Assembly (NCBI GenBank): GCA_949775045.1 | Contig: OX459103.1 | Location: 2,934,501-2,998,500 of the forward strand | DNA: 64,000 bases | Direction of reading: 5' to 3' | Source of the DNA: Metridium senile | Taxonomy: Eukaryota; Cnidaria; Anthozoa; Actiniaria; Metridiidae | Shown here: positions 40,074-52,000 of the stretch, piece after piece | Numbering within the stretch: the first letter of the stretch is position 1 | Layout: each line of letters opens with the position of its first letter | Position numbers and translations under genes: made by a program | Notes under the pieces: generated by a model | Database searches by the model: none | Told to the model about the DNA's origin: nothing | Seen by the model: only the letters and a program-made list of their open reading frames with translations

Positions 40074-40118
40074 TCAAAGTATAACGAGTAAGTTGGAAAT
40101 TGACATCTCTCCCGCCAT
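40074..40118 (-). promoter_or_regulatory. possible NUP188 upstream ORF / YY1-like element
   Basis: Just upstream of the NUP188 ATG on the minus strand, AAAATGGCGGGAG opens a 14-codon frame (MAGEMSISNLLVIL, then stop). It ends 34 nt before the NUP188 start. The sequence also fits the AAnATGGCG core of YY1-type elements often found near transcription starts, so it could be a promoter element, an upstream ORF, or both. The transcription start is not known. Confidence 0.35.
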
Positions 40119-41030
40119 TTTGAATTTCATACTAGAACCCAGGCTGTTTCTGGCTAATGGCGGGTTAGTTACCAGTCTAAACCCAGGCAGCCCAACTAGT
40201 CCATCTGAAGACGTACATCGTATTTTGTTATGGTTTTGCCAACCAACTATTTCTATAAAATTATATATATATATATATAATTTATCATTAATTAATTTAT
40301 CCAATTTATTTATTTGTAATATCATTTAGTTTTTTTCTTTTAACATCAGCTTGATGGCACACCTTTGCTGATTATGTAATATAAATAAATCAATAAGAAC
40401 AAAGAAAATCAAAAAATCTATTGTGAAAATGGTTGTCAAATTAGCATCACAATTACTAAAGTGTGACGTCACGAAAACACAAATCTGGGTTTTTACAATT
40501 TTTGGTTACCAATTGCGATGGACAATCACAAAAGACTTTCACACGCCAAATTTGGTGAGAATCGGTCAAATGGCAGCTGAGATATGGCCACTTGTATACA
40601 CAATTTCCCCATACAAATCACTGTAATCGAGCTCTGCATGCCTATAGCTAGCTGATTTCCAGAGCCCACTCTGAAAATCAGGCTAACCGTATACGCCCTA
40701 TGCAAAAAGAGCAAGGGACTGGGAACGAGCAACACGAAACACCATAAACAATCAAATATTTCAATAGTATTTTTCCCTTACAAGAAAGAGCATGTCCAAA
40801 TTACTAATTTTGTAAAGTTCTATTTACACATATTGAATCACTCCAGAGTTATCAGCATTTGAAATATACCAAAAAAGCGAAAGCGAGGCTCTAAAGGCCC
40901 AAGAGCAAATTTTAAGCCAAATCTTTGTAAATTCAAAAAGCTGTAACTTTTGATCAGTTTATGTTACTACATTGAAATTTTGGAATATCACTAATTTCGA
41001 TGTGCTCTTTCTAATAAAAGCAGTGGCGTC
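40119..41030. other. upstream of NUP188, no gene recognised
   Basis: This should hold the NUP188 promoter near its left edge. A (TA)n run lies at about 40262-40280. The rest is AT-rich, without a convincing open frame or a recognisable element. Confidence 0.5.
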
Positions 41031-41951
41031 TTCTAATACTGATTAGGTAAGGAATTGCCTTTTTAAAAGGCATCAAAGCTGAGATATTACGGATATTGGC
41101 AGGCAGAGAATTCCATGCTTTTGCCCCGTTGTAGCGAAACGAAAATTCAAAATTTTGCGAAGATTGATACTTAGCAGTTCTAATTGCAAACGGTAAACGA
41201 AGCAGATCTTTGCTTCTAGCTAGTATTGTAATAATGGAATTGACTAGAAAACCGGAACTCATTTAATAGGTATGCCTGGGCTAGATTGTTTGGGCATTAT
41301 GTATACCAGCATACAATTCTGCGGAAATATTCTGCGAAAAGTTTGAGGGGAAAGTAAGATTTAATTCATTTTGTCTGATTTTCCTGCCCTCAATGATGGC
41401 AGCAGCGCGCCTCTGTAACCTGTCCAGGTACTCTTTCCTAGTGTGACTGCATCCATGCATATCAAATTAAACGCAAGAGCAACAATCAACAAGTCAAAGT
41501 ACCATTGAGTAATACAAAGTGCTACATGAATCTCGTGCCATCCGAAGCATATAAAAAAGCACCCTCTACAACGTGTGGGTTGTCTTGGATGAAACTCGCT
41601 TACAATGCGATATCACATTGAATGCGCATGCGCGAGTTGACCCTACTCCCCACTGGGAATAAGAACAATAGGATTAGCATAACAATAAACCTGCCCTGAA
41701 AGACTAGGATTTTTCAATTGTATATATCGAGTGACGCTTAGTTAGTCTACGTATAGGAATTACCATTTATAGCTTAGGGGCTGGTTCTCTCCTCCCTTCG
41801 GACGAGCTGGGTGTGGGGAACGGAGAGCGCGTGAGTTTTTTCTTTTTTCTAATTTTTCTTTTCTTTTTCTGATAAAAACAGCCTTTCTCATTCGAAACGT
41901 TTACAAACTAAAATTAATATTTAACTTTTACATCCCATGTTGTACATATTT

Positions 41952-41990
<39 letters not shown>

Positions 41991-43102
41991 TATGAATAAA
42001 TATTTAAGCAGAAATTAAAATGCCTGCAGTTCAACATAGCTGGTTTAAGTGGGGCTCTGCACAAAACATACATCACATTGCGTTTACATACATAAAGATA
42101 TAACTATAACTATAAATGATTATGAATGTATATAGATAAATTAATATATACTAATGAAAATATAAGAACTGTGTTTAGCTAGTTACGAAAAAAGGCCTCT
42201 GAGTCAGTAAGTGCCTGTTTAAAAGGCATCAAAGCTGAGATATTACGGATATTGGCAGGCAGGGAATTCCATGTTTTTGCCCCGTTGTAGCGAAACGAAG
42301 ATTCAAAATTTTGCGAAGATTGGTACTAAGCAGTTCTTGCTAACGGTAAACGAAGCAGTTCTTTGCTTCTAGCTAGTATTGTAATAATGGAATTGACTAG
42401 AAAACCGGAACTCATTTAATAGGTATGCCTGGGCTAGATTGTTTGGGCATTTGTATACCAGCATACAATTCTGCGGAAATATTCTGCGAAAAGGTTGAGG
42501 GGAAAGTAAGATTTAATTCATTTTGTCTGATTTTTCTGCCCTCAATGATGGCAGCAGCGCGCCTCTGTAACCTTTCCAGGTACTCTTTCCTAGTGTGACT
42601 GCATCCATGCATCTCAAATTAAACGCAAGAGCAACAATCAACAAGTCAAAGTACCATTGAGTAATACAAAGTGCTACATGAATCTCGTGCCATCCGAAGC
42701 ATATAAAAAAGCACCCTCTACAATGTGTGGGTTGTCTTGGATGAAACTCGCTTACAATGCGATATCACATTGAATGCGCATGCGCGAGTTGACCCTACTC
42801 CCCACTGGGAATAAGAACAATAGGATTAGCATAACAATAAACCTGCCCTGAAAGACTAGGATTTTTCAATTGTATATATCGAGTGACGCTTAGTTAGTCT
42901 ACGTATAGGAATTACCATTTATAGCTTAGGGGCTGGTTCTCTCCTCCCTTCGGACGAGCTGGCTGTGGGGAACGGAGAGCGCGTGAGTTTTTTCTTTTTT
43001 CTAATTTTTTCTTTTCTTTTTCTGATAAAAAGCCTTTCTCATTCGAAACGTTTACAAACTAAAATTAATATTTAACTTTTACATCCCATGTTGTACATAT
43101 TT

Positions 43103-43137
<35 letters not shown>

Positions 43138-44249
43138 TATGAATAAATATTTAAGCAGAAATTAAAATGCCTGCAGTTCAACATAGCTGGTTTAAGTGGG
43201 GCTCTGCACAAAACATACATCACATTGCGTTTACATACATAAAGATATAACTATAACTATAAATGATTATGAATGTATATAGATAAATTAATATATACTA
43301 ATGAAAATATAAGAACTGTGTTTAGCTAGTTACGAAAAAAGGCCTCTGAGTCAGTAAGTGCCTGTTTAAAAGGCATCAAAGCTGAGATATTACGGATATT
43401 GGCAGGCAGGGAATTCCATGTTTTTGCCCCGTTGTAGCGAAACGAAGATTGAAAATTTTGCGAAGATTGGTACTAAGCAGTTCTTGCTAACGGTAAACGA
43501 AGCAGTTCTTTGCTTCTAGCTAGTATTGTAATAATGGAATTGACTAGAAAACCGGAACTCATTTAATAGGTATGCCTGGGCTAGATTGTTTGGGCATTTG
43601 TATACCAGCATACAATTCTGCGGAAATATTCTGCGAAAAGGTTGAGGGGAAAGTTAGATTTAATTCATTTTGTCTGATTTTTCTGCCCTCAATGATGGCA
43701 GCAGCGCGCCTCTGTAACCTTTCCAGGTACTCTTTCCTAGTGTGACTGCATCCATGCATCTCAAATTAAACGCAAGAGCAACAATCAACAAGTCAAAGTA
43801 CCATTGAGTAATACAAAGTGCTACATGAATCTCGTGCCATCCGAAGCATATAAAAAAGCACCCTCTACAATGTGTGGGTTGTCTTGGATGAAACTCGCTT
43901 ACAATGCGATATCACATTGAATGCGCATGCGCGAGTTGACCCTACTCCCCACTGGGAATAAGAACAATAGGATTAGCATAACAATAAACCTGCCCTGAAA
44001 GACTAGGATTTTTCAATTGTATATATCGAGTGACGCTTAGTTAGTCTACGTATAGGAATTACCATTTATAGCTTAGGGGCTGGTTCTCTCCTCCCTTCGG
44101 ACGAGCTGGCTGTGGGGAACGGAGAGCGCGTGAGTTTTTTCTTTTTTCTAATTTTTTCTTTTCTTTTTCTGATAAAAAGCCTTTCTCATTCGAAACGTTT
44201 ACAAACTAAAATTAATATTTAACTTTTACATCCCATGTTGTACATATTT

Positions 44250-44284
<35 letters not shown>

Positions 44285-44906
44285 TATGAATAAATATTTA
44301 AGCAGAAATTAAAATGCCTGCAGTTCAACATAGCTGGTTTAAGTGGGGCTCTGCACAAAACATACATCACATTGCGTTTACATACATAAAGATATAACTA
44401 TAACTATAAATGATTATGAATGTATATAGATAAATTAATATATACTAATGAAAATATAAGAACTGTGTTTAGCTAGTTACGAAAAAAGGCCTCTGAGTCA
44501 GTAAGTGCCTGTTTAAAAGGCATCAAAGCTGAGATATTACGGATATTGGCAGGCAGGGAATTCCATGTTTTTGCCCCGTTGTAGCGAAACGAAGATTCAA
44601 AATTTTGCGAAGATTGGTACTAAGCAGTTCTTGCTAACGGTAAACGAAGCAGTTCTTTGCTTCTAGCTAGTATTGTAATAATGGAATTGACTAGAAAACC
44701 GGAACTCATTTAATAGGTATGCCTGGGCTAGATTGTTTGGGCATTTGTATACCAGCATACAATTCTGCGGAAATATTCTGCGAAAAGGTTGAGGGGAAAG
44801 TAAGATTTAATTCATTTTGTCTGATTTTTCTGCCCTCAATGATGGCAGCAGCGCGCCTCTGTAACCTGTCCAGGTACTCTTTCCTAGTGTGACTGCATCC
44901 ATGCAT
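41011..44906 (-). pseudogene. four tandem remnants of a non-LTR reverse transcriptase C-terminus
   Basis: In each unit the minus strand reads MHGCSHTRKEYLERLQRRAA then IIEG (ORFs at 42412-42612, 43559-43759, 44706-44906 and a variant near 41260-41460). Further on it reads SFRYNGAKAWNSLPANIR then FKKAI (clearest at 41011-41262). LQRRAA and YNGAKAWNSLP are typical of the last part of CR1/L2/jockey-type RT proteins. Frames are broken by stops and shifts and nothing upstream is kept, so these are inactive 3' fragments multiplied as a satellite unit. Confidence 0.75.
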
Positions 44907-44915
44907 CTCAAATTA
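41035..44915. repeat. 1147-bp tandem repeat, about 3.4 copies
   Basis: The landmark AAAAGGCATCAAAGCTGAGA recurs near 41066, 42222, 43369 and 44516. The last two spacings are exactly 1147 bp and the first about 1156. Copies 2 and 3 differ at only a few bases, so the array is young. Each unit contains the reverse-transcriptase remnant, a GCGCATGCGCG segment, a promoter-like GGGGCTGGTTCTCTCCTCCC, and a short (GATT)n run. The fourth copy is cut by the insertion at 44916. Confidence 0.93.
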
Positions 44916-45552
44916 TAGTCAAACAAGCTCACGCGTTGACCCCTAGAGTTGATTAATGATTTGAATGTTTGATTATCGATTTCATTTTTCAGTTGAATTT
45001 TGCATCGTCGAAAACGAAGAGTGCAAAATTCAAATCAAATTTAAATTCAATATTCGAGTTTTGATTGGTTAATGATTAACACAGGAAGACCAAGAAAGCT
45101 TGGCCGCTAGGAATCTTTTCCGTGTTTACGTGCCAGGAAGGCATTTATCGAATACTATTCGACAAGATATCGTTTTACTAAGCAATAGTTGTTTATCTAA
45201 CAAAGATATTTGATTCCTTCAATCGAGAATATTTAACTGGAAGTCTAGAAGACACTTGAAGCAGGAAATACCAGGAGTTTACTAACGATAACATTCGTCA
45301 AGTGATTGAAATTGAAGCTCGAAAACTCCAGCGTTTATGGTCATGAAATTTGAGAGAGACTTCTTCTCCAAGGTTTTTACCCACCTTTGTTTTATCTGAT
45401 TTATTTTATCAAATCACAAGTCGAATTTCGAACTGATTCTTTGTTTGAATATTGCAATATTCGGTTAATCCCATTCGCACAGATAAAACGAATAATCGAC
45501 TAATGATTTGATTAATCGACTCTAGGGGTCAACGCGTGAGCTTGTTTGACTG
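44916..45552. mobile_element. 637-bp TIR element inserted at TA inside the tandem repeat
   Basis: The left end TAGTCAAACAAGCTCACGCG and following GTTGACCCCTAGAGT are complemented at the right by ACTCTAGGGGTCAACGCGTG and AGCTTGTTTGACTG. TA flanks both sides (44914-44915 and 45553-45554). The neighbouring repeat copies show the uninterrupted site CAAATTAAACGCAAGAGCAA, so the TA duplication is directly visible. No transposase frame; a non-autonomous element, probably Tc1/mariner-like or another TA-targeting family. Confidence 0.9.
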
Positions 45553-45690
45553 TAAACGCAAAAGCAACAATCAACAACTTTGTGGTATATACTTCATGCC
45601 AACATGCCATATAGTCGCCCATACATATAGTCGCCTGCCATATAGTCGCCGACTAATTCTTGTACTCACTCGTCCACATAGTATCCTATA

Positions 45691-48117
45691 GTAGGATCAA
45701 CTGTCCCTGACCACCATTACCTGTCCCTTGCCCTGATCAACTGTCCCTTGCCCTGATCATCTGTCCCTAGCCCTGATCATCTGTCCCCAGCACTGATCAG
45801 CTGTCCCTAGCTGTGATCAACTGTCCCTAGCACTGATCAACTGTCCCCAGCACTGATCAACTGTCCCTAGCACTGATCAACTGTCCCTAGCACTGATCAA
45901 CTGTCCCTAGCACTGATCAACTGTCCCTAACTGTGATCAACTGTCCCTAGCCCTGATCAACTGTCCCTAGCACTGATCAACTGTCCCTAGCTGTGATCAA
46001 CTGTCCCTATAGCACTGATCAACTGTCCCTAGCACTGATCAACTGTCCCTAACTGTGATCAACTGTCCCTAGCCCTGATCAACTGTCCCTAGCACTGATC
46101 AACTGTCCCTAACTGTGATCAACTGTCCCTAGCCCTGATCAACTGTCCCTAGCACTGATCAACTGTCCCTAGCTGTGATCAACTGTTCCTAGCACTGATC
46201 AACTGTCCCTAGCACTGATCAACTGTCCCTAGTTGTGATCAACTGTCCCTAGCACTGATCAACTGTCCCTAGCCCTGATCAACTGTCCCTAGCACTGATC
46301 AACTGTTCCTAGCACTGATCAACTGTCCCTAACTGTGATCAACTGTCCCTAGCCCTGATCAACTGTCCCTAGCACTGATCAACTGTCCCTAGCTGTGATC
46401 AACTGTTCCTAGCACTGATCAACTGTCCCTAGCACTGATCAACTGTCCCTAGTTGTGATCAACTGTCCCTAGCACTGATCAACTGTCCCTAGCCCTGATC
46501 AACTGTCCCTAGCACTGATCAACTGTCCCTAGCCCTGATCAACTGTCCCTAGTTGTGATCAACTGTTCCTAGCACTGATCAACTGTCCCTAACTGTGATC
46601 AACTGTCCCTAGCCCTGATCAACTGTCCCTAGCACTGATCAACTGTCCCTAGCTGTGATCAACTGTTCCTAGCACTGATCAACTGTCCCTAGCACTGATC
46701 AACTGTCCCTAGTTGTGATCAACTGTCCCTAGCACTGATCAACTGTCCCTAGCCCTGATCAACTGTCCCTAGCACTGATCAACTGTCCCTAGCCCTGATC
46801 AACTGTCCCTAGTTGTGATCAACTGTCCCTAGCCCTGATCATCTGTCCCTAGCACTGATCAACTGTCCCTAGCACTGAACAACTGTCCCCAGCCCTGATC
46901 AACTGTCCCTAGCCCTGATCAACTGTCCCTAGCACTGATCAACTGTCCCTAGCTGTGATCAACTGTTCCTAGCACTGATCAACTGTCCCTAGCACTGATC
47001 AACTGTCCCTAGTTGTGATCAACTGTCCCTAGCACTGATCAACTGTCCCTAGCCCTGATCAACTGTCCCTAGCACTGATCAACTGTTCCTAGCACTGATC
47101 AACTGTCCCTAACTGTGATCAACTGTCCCTAGCCCTGATCAACTGTCCCTAGCACTGATCAACTGTCCCTAGCTGTGATCAACTGTTCCTAGCACTGATC
47201 AACTGTCCCTAGCACTGATCAACTGTCCCTAGTTGTGATCAACTGTCCCTAGCACTGATCAACTGTCCCTAGCCCTGATCAACTGTCCCTAGCACTGATC
47301 AACTGTCCCTAGCCCTGATCAACTGTCCCTAGTTGTGATCAACTGTTCCTAGCACTGATCAACTGTCCCTAACTGTGATCAACTGTCCCTAGCCCTGATC
47401 AACTGTCCCTAGCACTGATCAACTGTCCCTAGCTGTGATCAACTGTTCCTAGCACTGATCAACTGTCCCTAGCACTGATCAACTGTCCCTAGTTGTGATC
47501 AACTGTCCCTAGCACTGATCAACTGTCCCTAGCCCTGATCAACTGTCCCTAGCACTGATCAACTGTCCCTAGCCCTGATCAACTGTCCCTAGTTGTGATC
47601 AACTGTCCCTAGCCCTGATCATCTGTCCCTAGCACTGATCAACTGTCCCTAGCACTGAACAACTGTCCCCAGCCCTGATCAACTGTCCCTAGCCCTGATC
47701 ATCTGTCCCTATCACTGATCAACTGTCCCTAGCCCTGATCAACTGTCCCTAGTTGTGATCAACTGTCCCTAGCACTGATCAACTGTCCCTAGCACTGAAC
47801 AACTGTCCCTAGCACTGATCAACTGTTCCTAGCACTGATCAACTGTCCCTAGCCCTGATCAACTGTCCCTAGCTGTGATCAACTGTCCCTAGCTGTGATC
47901 AACTGTCCCTAGCACTGAACAACTGTCCCCAGCCCTGATCAACTGTCCCTAGCACTGATCATCTGTCCCTAGCACTGATCAACTGTCCCTAGCCCTGATC
48001 AACTGTCCCTAGCTGTGATCAACTGTCCCTAGCTGTGATCAACTGTCCCTAGCACTGAACAACTGTCCCCAGCCCTGATCAACTGTCACTAGCCCTGATC
48101 ATCTGTCCCTAGCACTG
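45691..48117. repeat. 20-bp minisatellite, about 120 copies
   Basis: The unit is CTGATCAACTGTCCCTAGCA with variation mainly in the last five bases (AGCAC, AGCCC, AGCTG, AGTTG, AACTG) plus TTCCT, GAAC and ATCTG variants. Spacing stays at 20 bp except one two-base insertion near 46010. Positions 46141-46920 and 46921-47700 agree closely, and most lines match exactly at an offset of 780 bp from about 46141 up to 47700. Every unit keeps the palindrome TGATCA except a few variants. No coding potential. Confidence 0.96.
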
Positions 48118-49081
48118 TAATATTATTCCAATATTGGTTCAAGCCTTGGTCAACTGTCAGTTTCACACACAATTACTTCATGCAAAATATTTTATTTTGT
48201 ATTGTCAGATTACAGTCTATTTATTCTAGAACAGATTGAAAATATATTCCATTGAATTCATACATATTTTCTGTCTTCTGTCATTTCCACATATTGTGTA
48301 TAGGTAAAATATTGTATTGGAAAAAAATGTTATTAATATATTTTCATGCAAATTTCTTTTTATTGGCAGATTAATTAGATGCCCATAGACATGAATGTTT
48401 TGCATATTTCCCCAAATACCTATAAAAATGGAATACCTGAACTTCAACTATATATTGATCACCTTATATTACAGTGAGGACAATCGAACCATGAATACTT
48501 GATATTTTAATATTTTTTTATTTTATGAACTTTCTATCGCTCAAACCTTCTAAAAAGGAAGCACTGAACTCCAATAATCTTATTGTTCAAAATAAATCAT
48601 ATTTCCAATCAATTCACACAGGAAAAAAAGTATGAAAAAACCTCAATGTGTTCACGGTTCGAGTAATATCTATACACCTAATTCCAAAATGCATTGCTTG
48701 CCCGGCCAGGCTGAAAAATACAGAAGCTCACAATTAAAATGAATGCTTGGTCTAAATATAACCATGAAATTTATTTTTGGATATTTGGATAATTTCTAGA
48801 CATTCATTGTACCACATTACAATTACCAAATTACAGACAGGAACATTTTCATGCACATGCATGACAGGCTGATCTGCACTCAGTTCCTCATCAGCTTCTT
48901 GTTTTTTTTGTTTTTTTTTTGGCCCATGCAACTTTTAATTTATTGGATTAGGTGTACTTTTATTTATTTAGTCATGTTAATAAAAACAAATAGTTATTGA
49001 TAACAACAGATTATTTTGAACATAAACATATAGCTGCATAATATGTTGCCAAGAGAAAGAACGGACTTATTATTGTTTTGC
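48118..49081. other. AT-rich spacer right of the minisatellite
   Basis: This is the 3' flank of the transposase-like gene (minus strand). No terminal inverted repeat, RNA gene or convincing frame was found. Confidence 0.5.
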
Positions 49082-52000
49082 TTATATTGAAGCAATTCCA
49101 TACAGCAATCTTCTTAATGCTTCTTGTCTTCGATGTGAAAACTCCAGTTTGCCCTTAACCTGTTCTTGGGTCTTCTGGTTAGCACTCACGTTTTTACTTG
49201 GTGCTACAGAGCTGCTTATGACAAAGTTGTACAACAACATAATATTATCGACACTAGGAAGGATAGTTGTCGACAGCAAGAAGGACTCCACCGACTCTAA
49301 GATACATGTTTCCTGCAATGTCCAGGAGCCTTGCTTCACATGGATTTCATGTTCTTCATGGAAAATCGTGCTACGTTTTCTTTTCAAAGAGGATGGGCTG
49401 GATGTACACCTGGGGGATCGTTTTTCTGGTGTACTGCTTGGGAATGCTTGCTTTTCTCTCTTGCCATATTCATTCCCACATTTATGGCAAGAGCACCTTG
49501 TGGTACATGGCTGTTTCTGTGAAAAGCATGGGCATTTTGTCCTTCGTTCACCAGGGATATCTAAACAAGACGCTTGTTTGTTTTTTCTTGATTCGCCGCA
49601 TCGACATGGCTTATCAATTTTGGAGCTGCTTGCAGTGCTAATCCTATTCACACAATTTAGGCAACAGCATTTTGATGAACAGGATTGGTGATTGATAACA
49701 CATGGGCAACGGGACTTGGTTTGGCTATTTACAGTACAGAAAGACAATTCTCTTGACTTTGCTTTCCTTCCACAATAACACACATTTGGCTTGGATTCTA
49801 CTGTTGCTGTGTGCTCTTCCTTGGAGTTATCTCCTATGGTTGAGAAAGATGAACTTTTAGTACACAAGACAACTTTGAGAACAACTTGGGACGTAAAAGA
49901 ACCACTAAGGGCGTAATAAAACCATGGCACTGACCACCCTCAGTGTCTGGAATTTACTAATAATTTATTTCTTAACAGCTAGATTTGTGGGTTAGGTTTG
50001 GGGTTTTGAAAGGGTGGGATTGGTTTATTTATTTTATTTATTTTATTATTTTTTATTTAATAGCTTTAACAGAGCACGAAGAGACTCGTGGTCCATATGA
50101 ACATGCCCCATACTTACATAACATGTTTATAGACCTTGAGTCCTGTGGCAAATTCTCAAATAAAACTTTATAGTGTTTATAACTCTGTCATATAATACGT
50201 ACTGTTGCTTGACGTATATTGCACACAGCCTCGTCTAATCTACATTATTCTTTTAATGTGCAGTACATTACACTAGCAAACTTACATTTTGAGAATCTAC
50301 TTGAGATGGATTGGTTAATTTTGCCTGTCCCCGCCTTTTTTTATGGTGGACATATTTGAATTAGTCAATTCCCTTCTACAAGAAATAATGGCAGGTCAAA
50401 TTTGCTTGGTTGGCTTTGCTTGGTGTGTTGCCCTGTTTTGTTAACACACATGCATGCAGTTTCATACAAAGATTTTGAAAAATTTATTTTAAAGGAAATT
50501 GTACCTCTCATTTATTTATCAGCCTTTGTTATCGAAAGAGATGTACATTATTATCTGAGGTTCTCATTGGTCATACCTTATCATTTACAAAATGAAGGAT
50601 TTTCTGATCTATATAATTTATGTGATCACATGTCATCGCCCTTTGTAACATGACGTGACGCATATAGAAAAATCAAAACAATGTGAGTTTGGTAAAGGTT
50701 GGACATAAGAAGGGAAATTTTAATTGAGAACAATAATTTGAACAATTTTTTTTAACATTGATGTTGATTTACTGGACATATAACATATATTTTGATTTTA
50801 AAAAACCCAGAAAAATCTCAGATAAGTCTTTAAGATTGTTAAGTCTTTACTCTAGAAAGCATGGCTGGTTAATAAGTAATATAAGACCCCAGTACAGTAT
50901 TATCTATCATATCTTACCTGCTTTCACTGTTGCATCATAGTGTCCAGCTCCATAGTAGTGATATGCAACATAGATGGGATCATTGGAGATGGGCTGATCA
51001 GGGAAAAAAGGTACTTGTGGAACTGACTGACTTGAGGTAATCACCATTATTGGTACTCTAAGGATATTTGAGCAAGCCTTCATAACTACATCTCCAATAT
51101 CTTGATCAAACACTCCTGATATTTGAAATACTTCTGCTTTAGATACCAATTCTTCTTTAGACCCCGTAACAAAGTTATGATATATCTCTTTTTTCTCAGT
51201 CAATTCTTTCACGAAAAGCTGCCTTAATGCAAAAGTGGCTCTGTCTTCATCTAAGCAGGTTAACTGGAGAGTGTCCAAATGGTTATGGATGAAAGTCTCA
51301 TCAATAGATCTTTTTGTAATTTCTCTGATTATACTTCTGAAGGCACAATCTCCATCCCTTTGTATTGAGTCTAACTTGAGCCCAAAACCAGCAAGTTGTC
51401 TTTCTAGATTCTTTATATGGGAACTGATTGTTGGATCTTGACTATCATCATTTGCCTCTATCCGAAGAATGTCTGGCATTTTACTGGTATACAGCATATC
51501 TAGAGCATCAAATGATCGATTACAGCTCTGTTTAGCTGTGTTTTCTATTGTTTCTCTCAAGTTCTGTGCACTTAAGAGTATAACACCAGCAATAGTGTCA
51601 TTACAAACATCTTTAATGTCTTCTGCCACAACTACCTGAACTTCTGCATTCAAAGAATTCGAATTAGGTACAACTTTTTCCATTATTGATATCATGGGAG
51701 TTTTTACAGGCTTTGGGGCTGGTTTGTTTACTTTGGTTGATGCATCTATTGGGATTCCAGTTTTAATTCTTTTGTTGCATGAATGAGTACAAGCTGATGC
51801 CTTTTTTGTATGATAATGGAGCAGAACTGTCAATAAAGCAATGGCAAGTTCTGTAGAAATTCTGGTTGCTCCACTTATCAAAGATCTATTTAGTAGACGG
51901 TGCAACTGTTCATTTCGCTCTGTTCCATATCCAACAGGTATGTCAGACAAGCACCCTTTGGCAATATGACCACGCAAATGTTCAATTTCCAACAGTGTAG

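Noticed and set aside
45691..48117. CRISPR-like array of 20-bp repeats
   Set aside because: The units are directly adjacent with no unique spacers, and the DNA is clearly eukaryotic. It is a minisatellite.
49149..49691. 180-codon plus-strand ORF and two smaller ones
   Set aside because: These are antisense to the CXC exon. The minus frame has coherent cysteine motifs, the plus frames do not.
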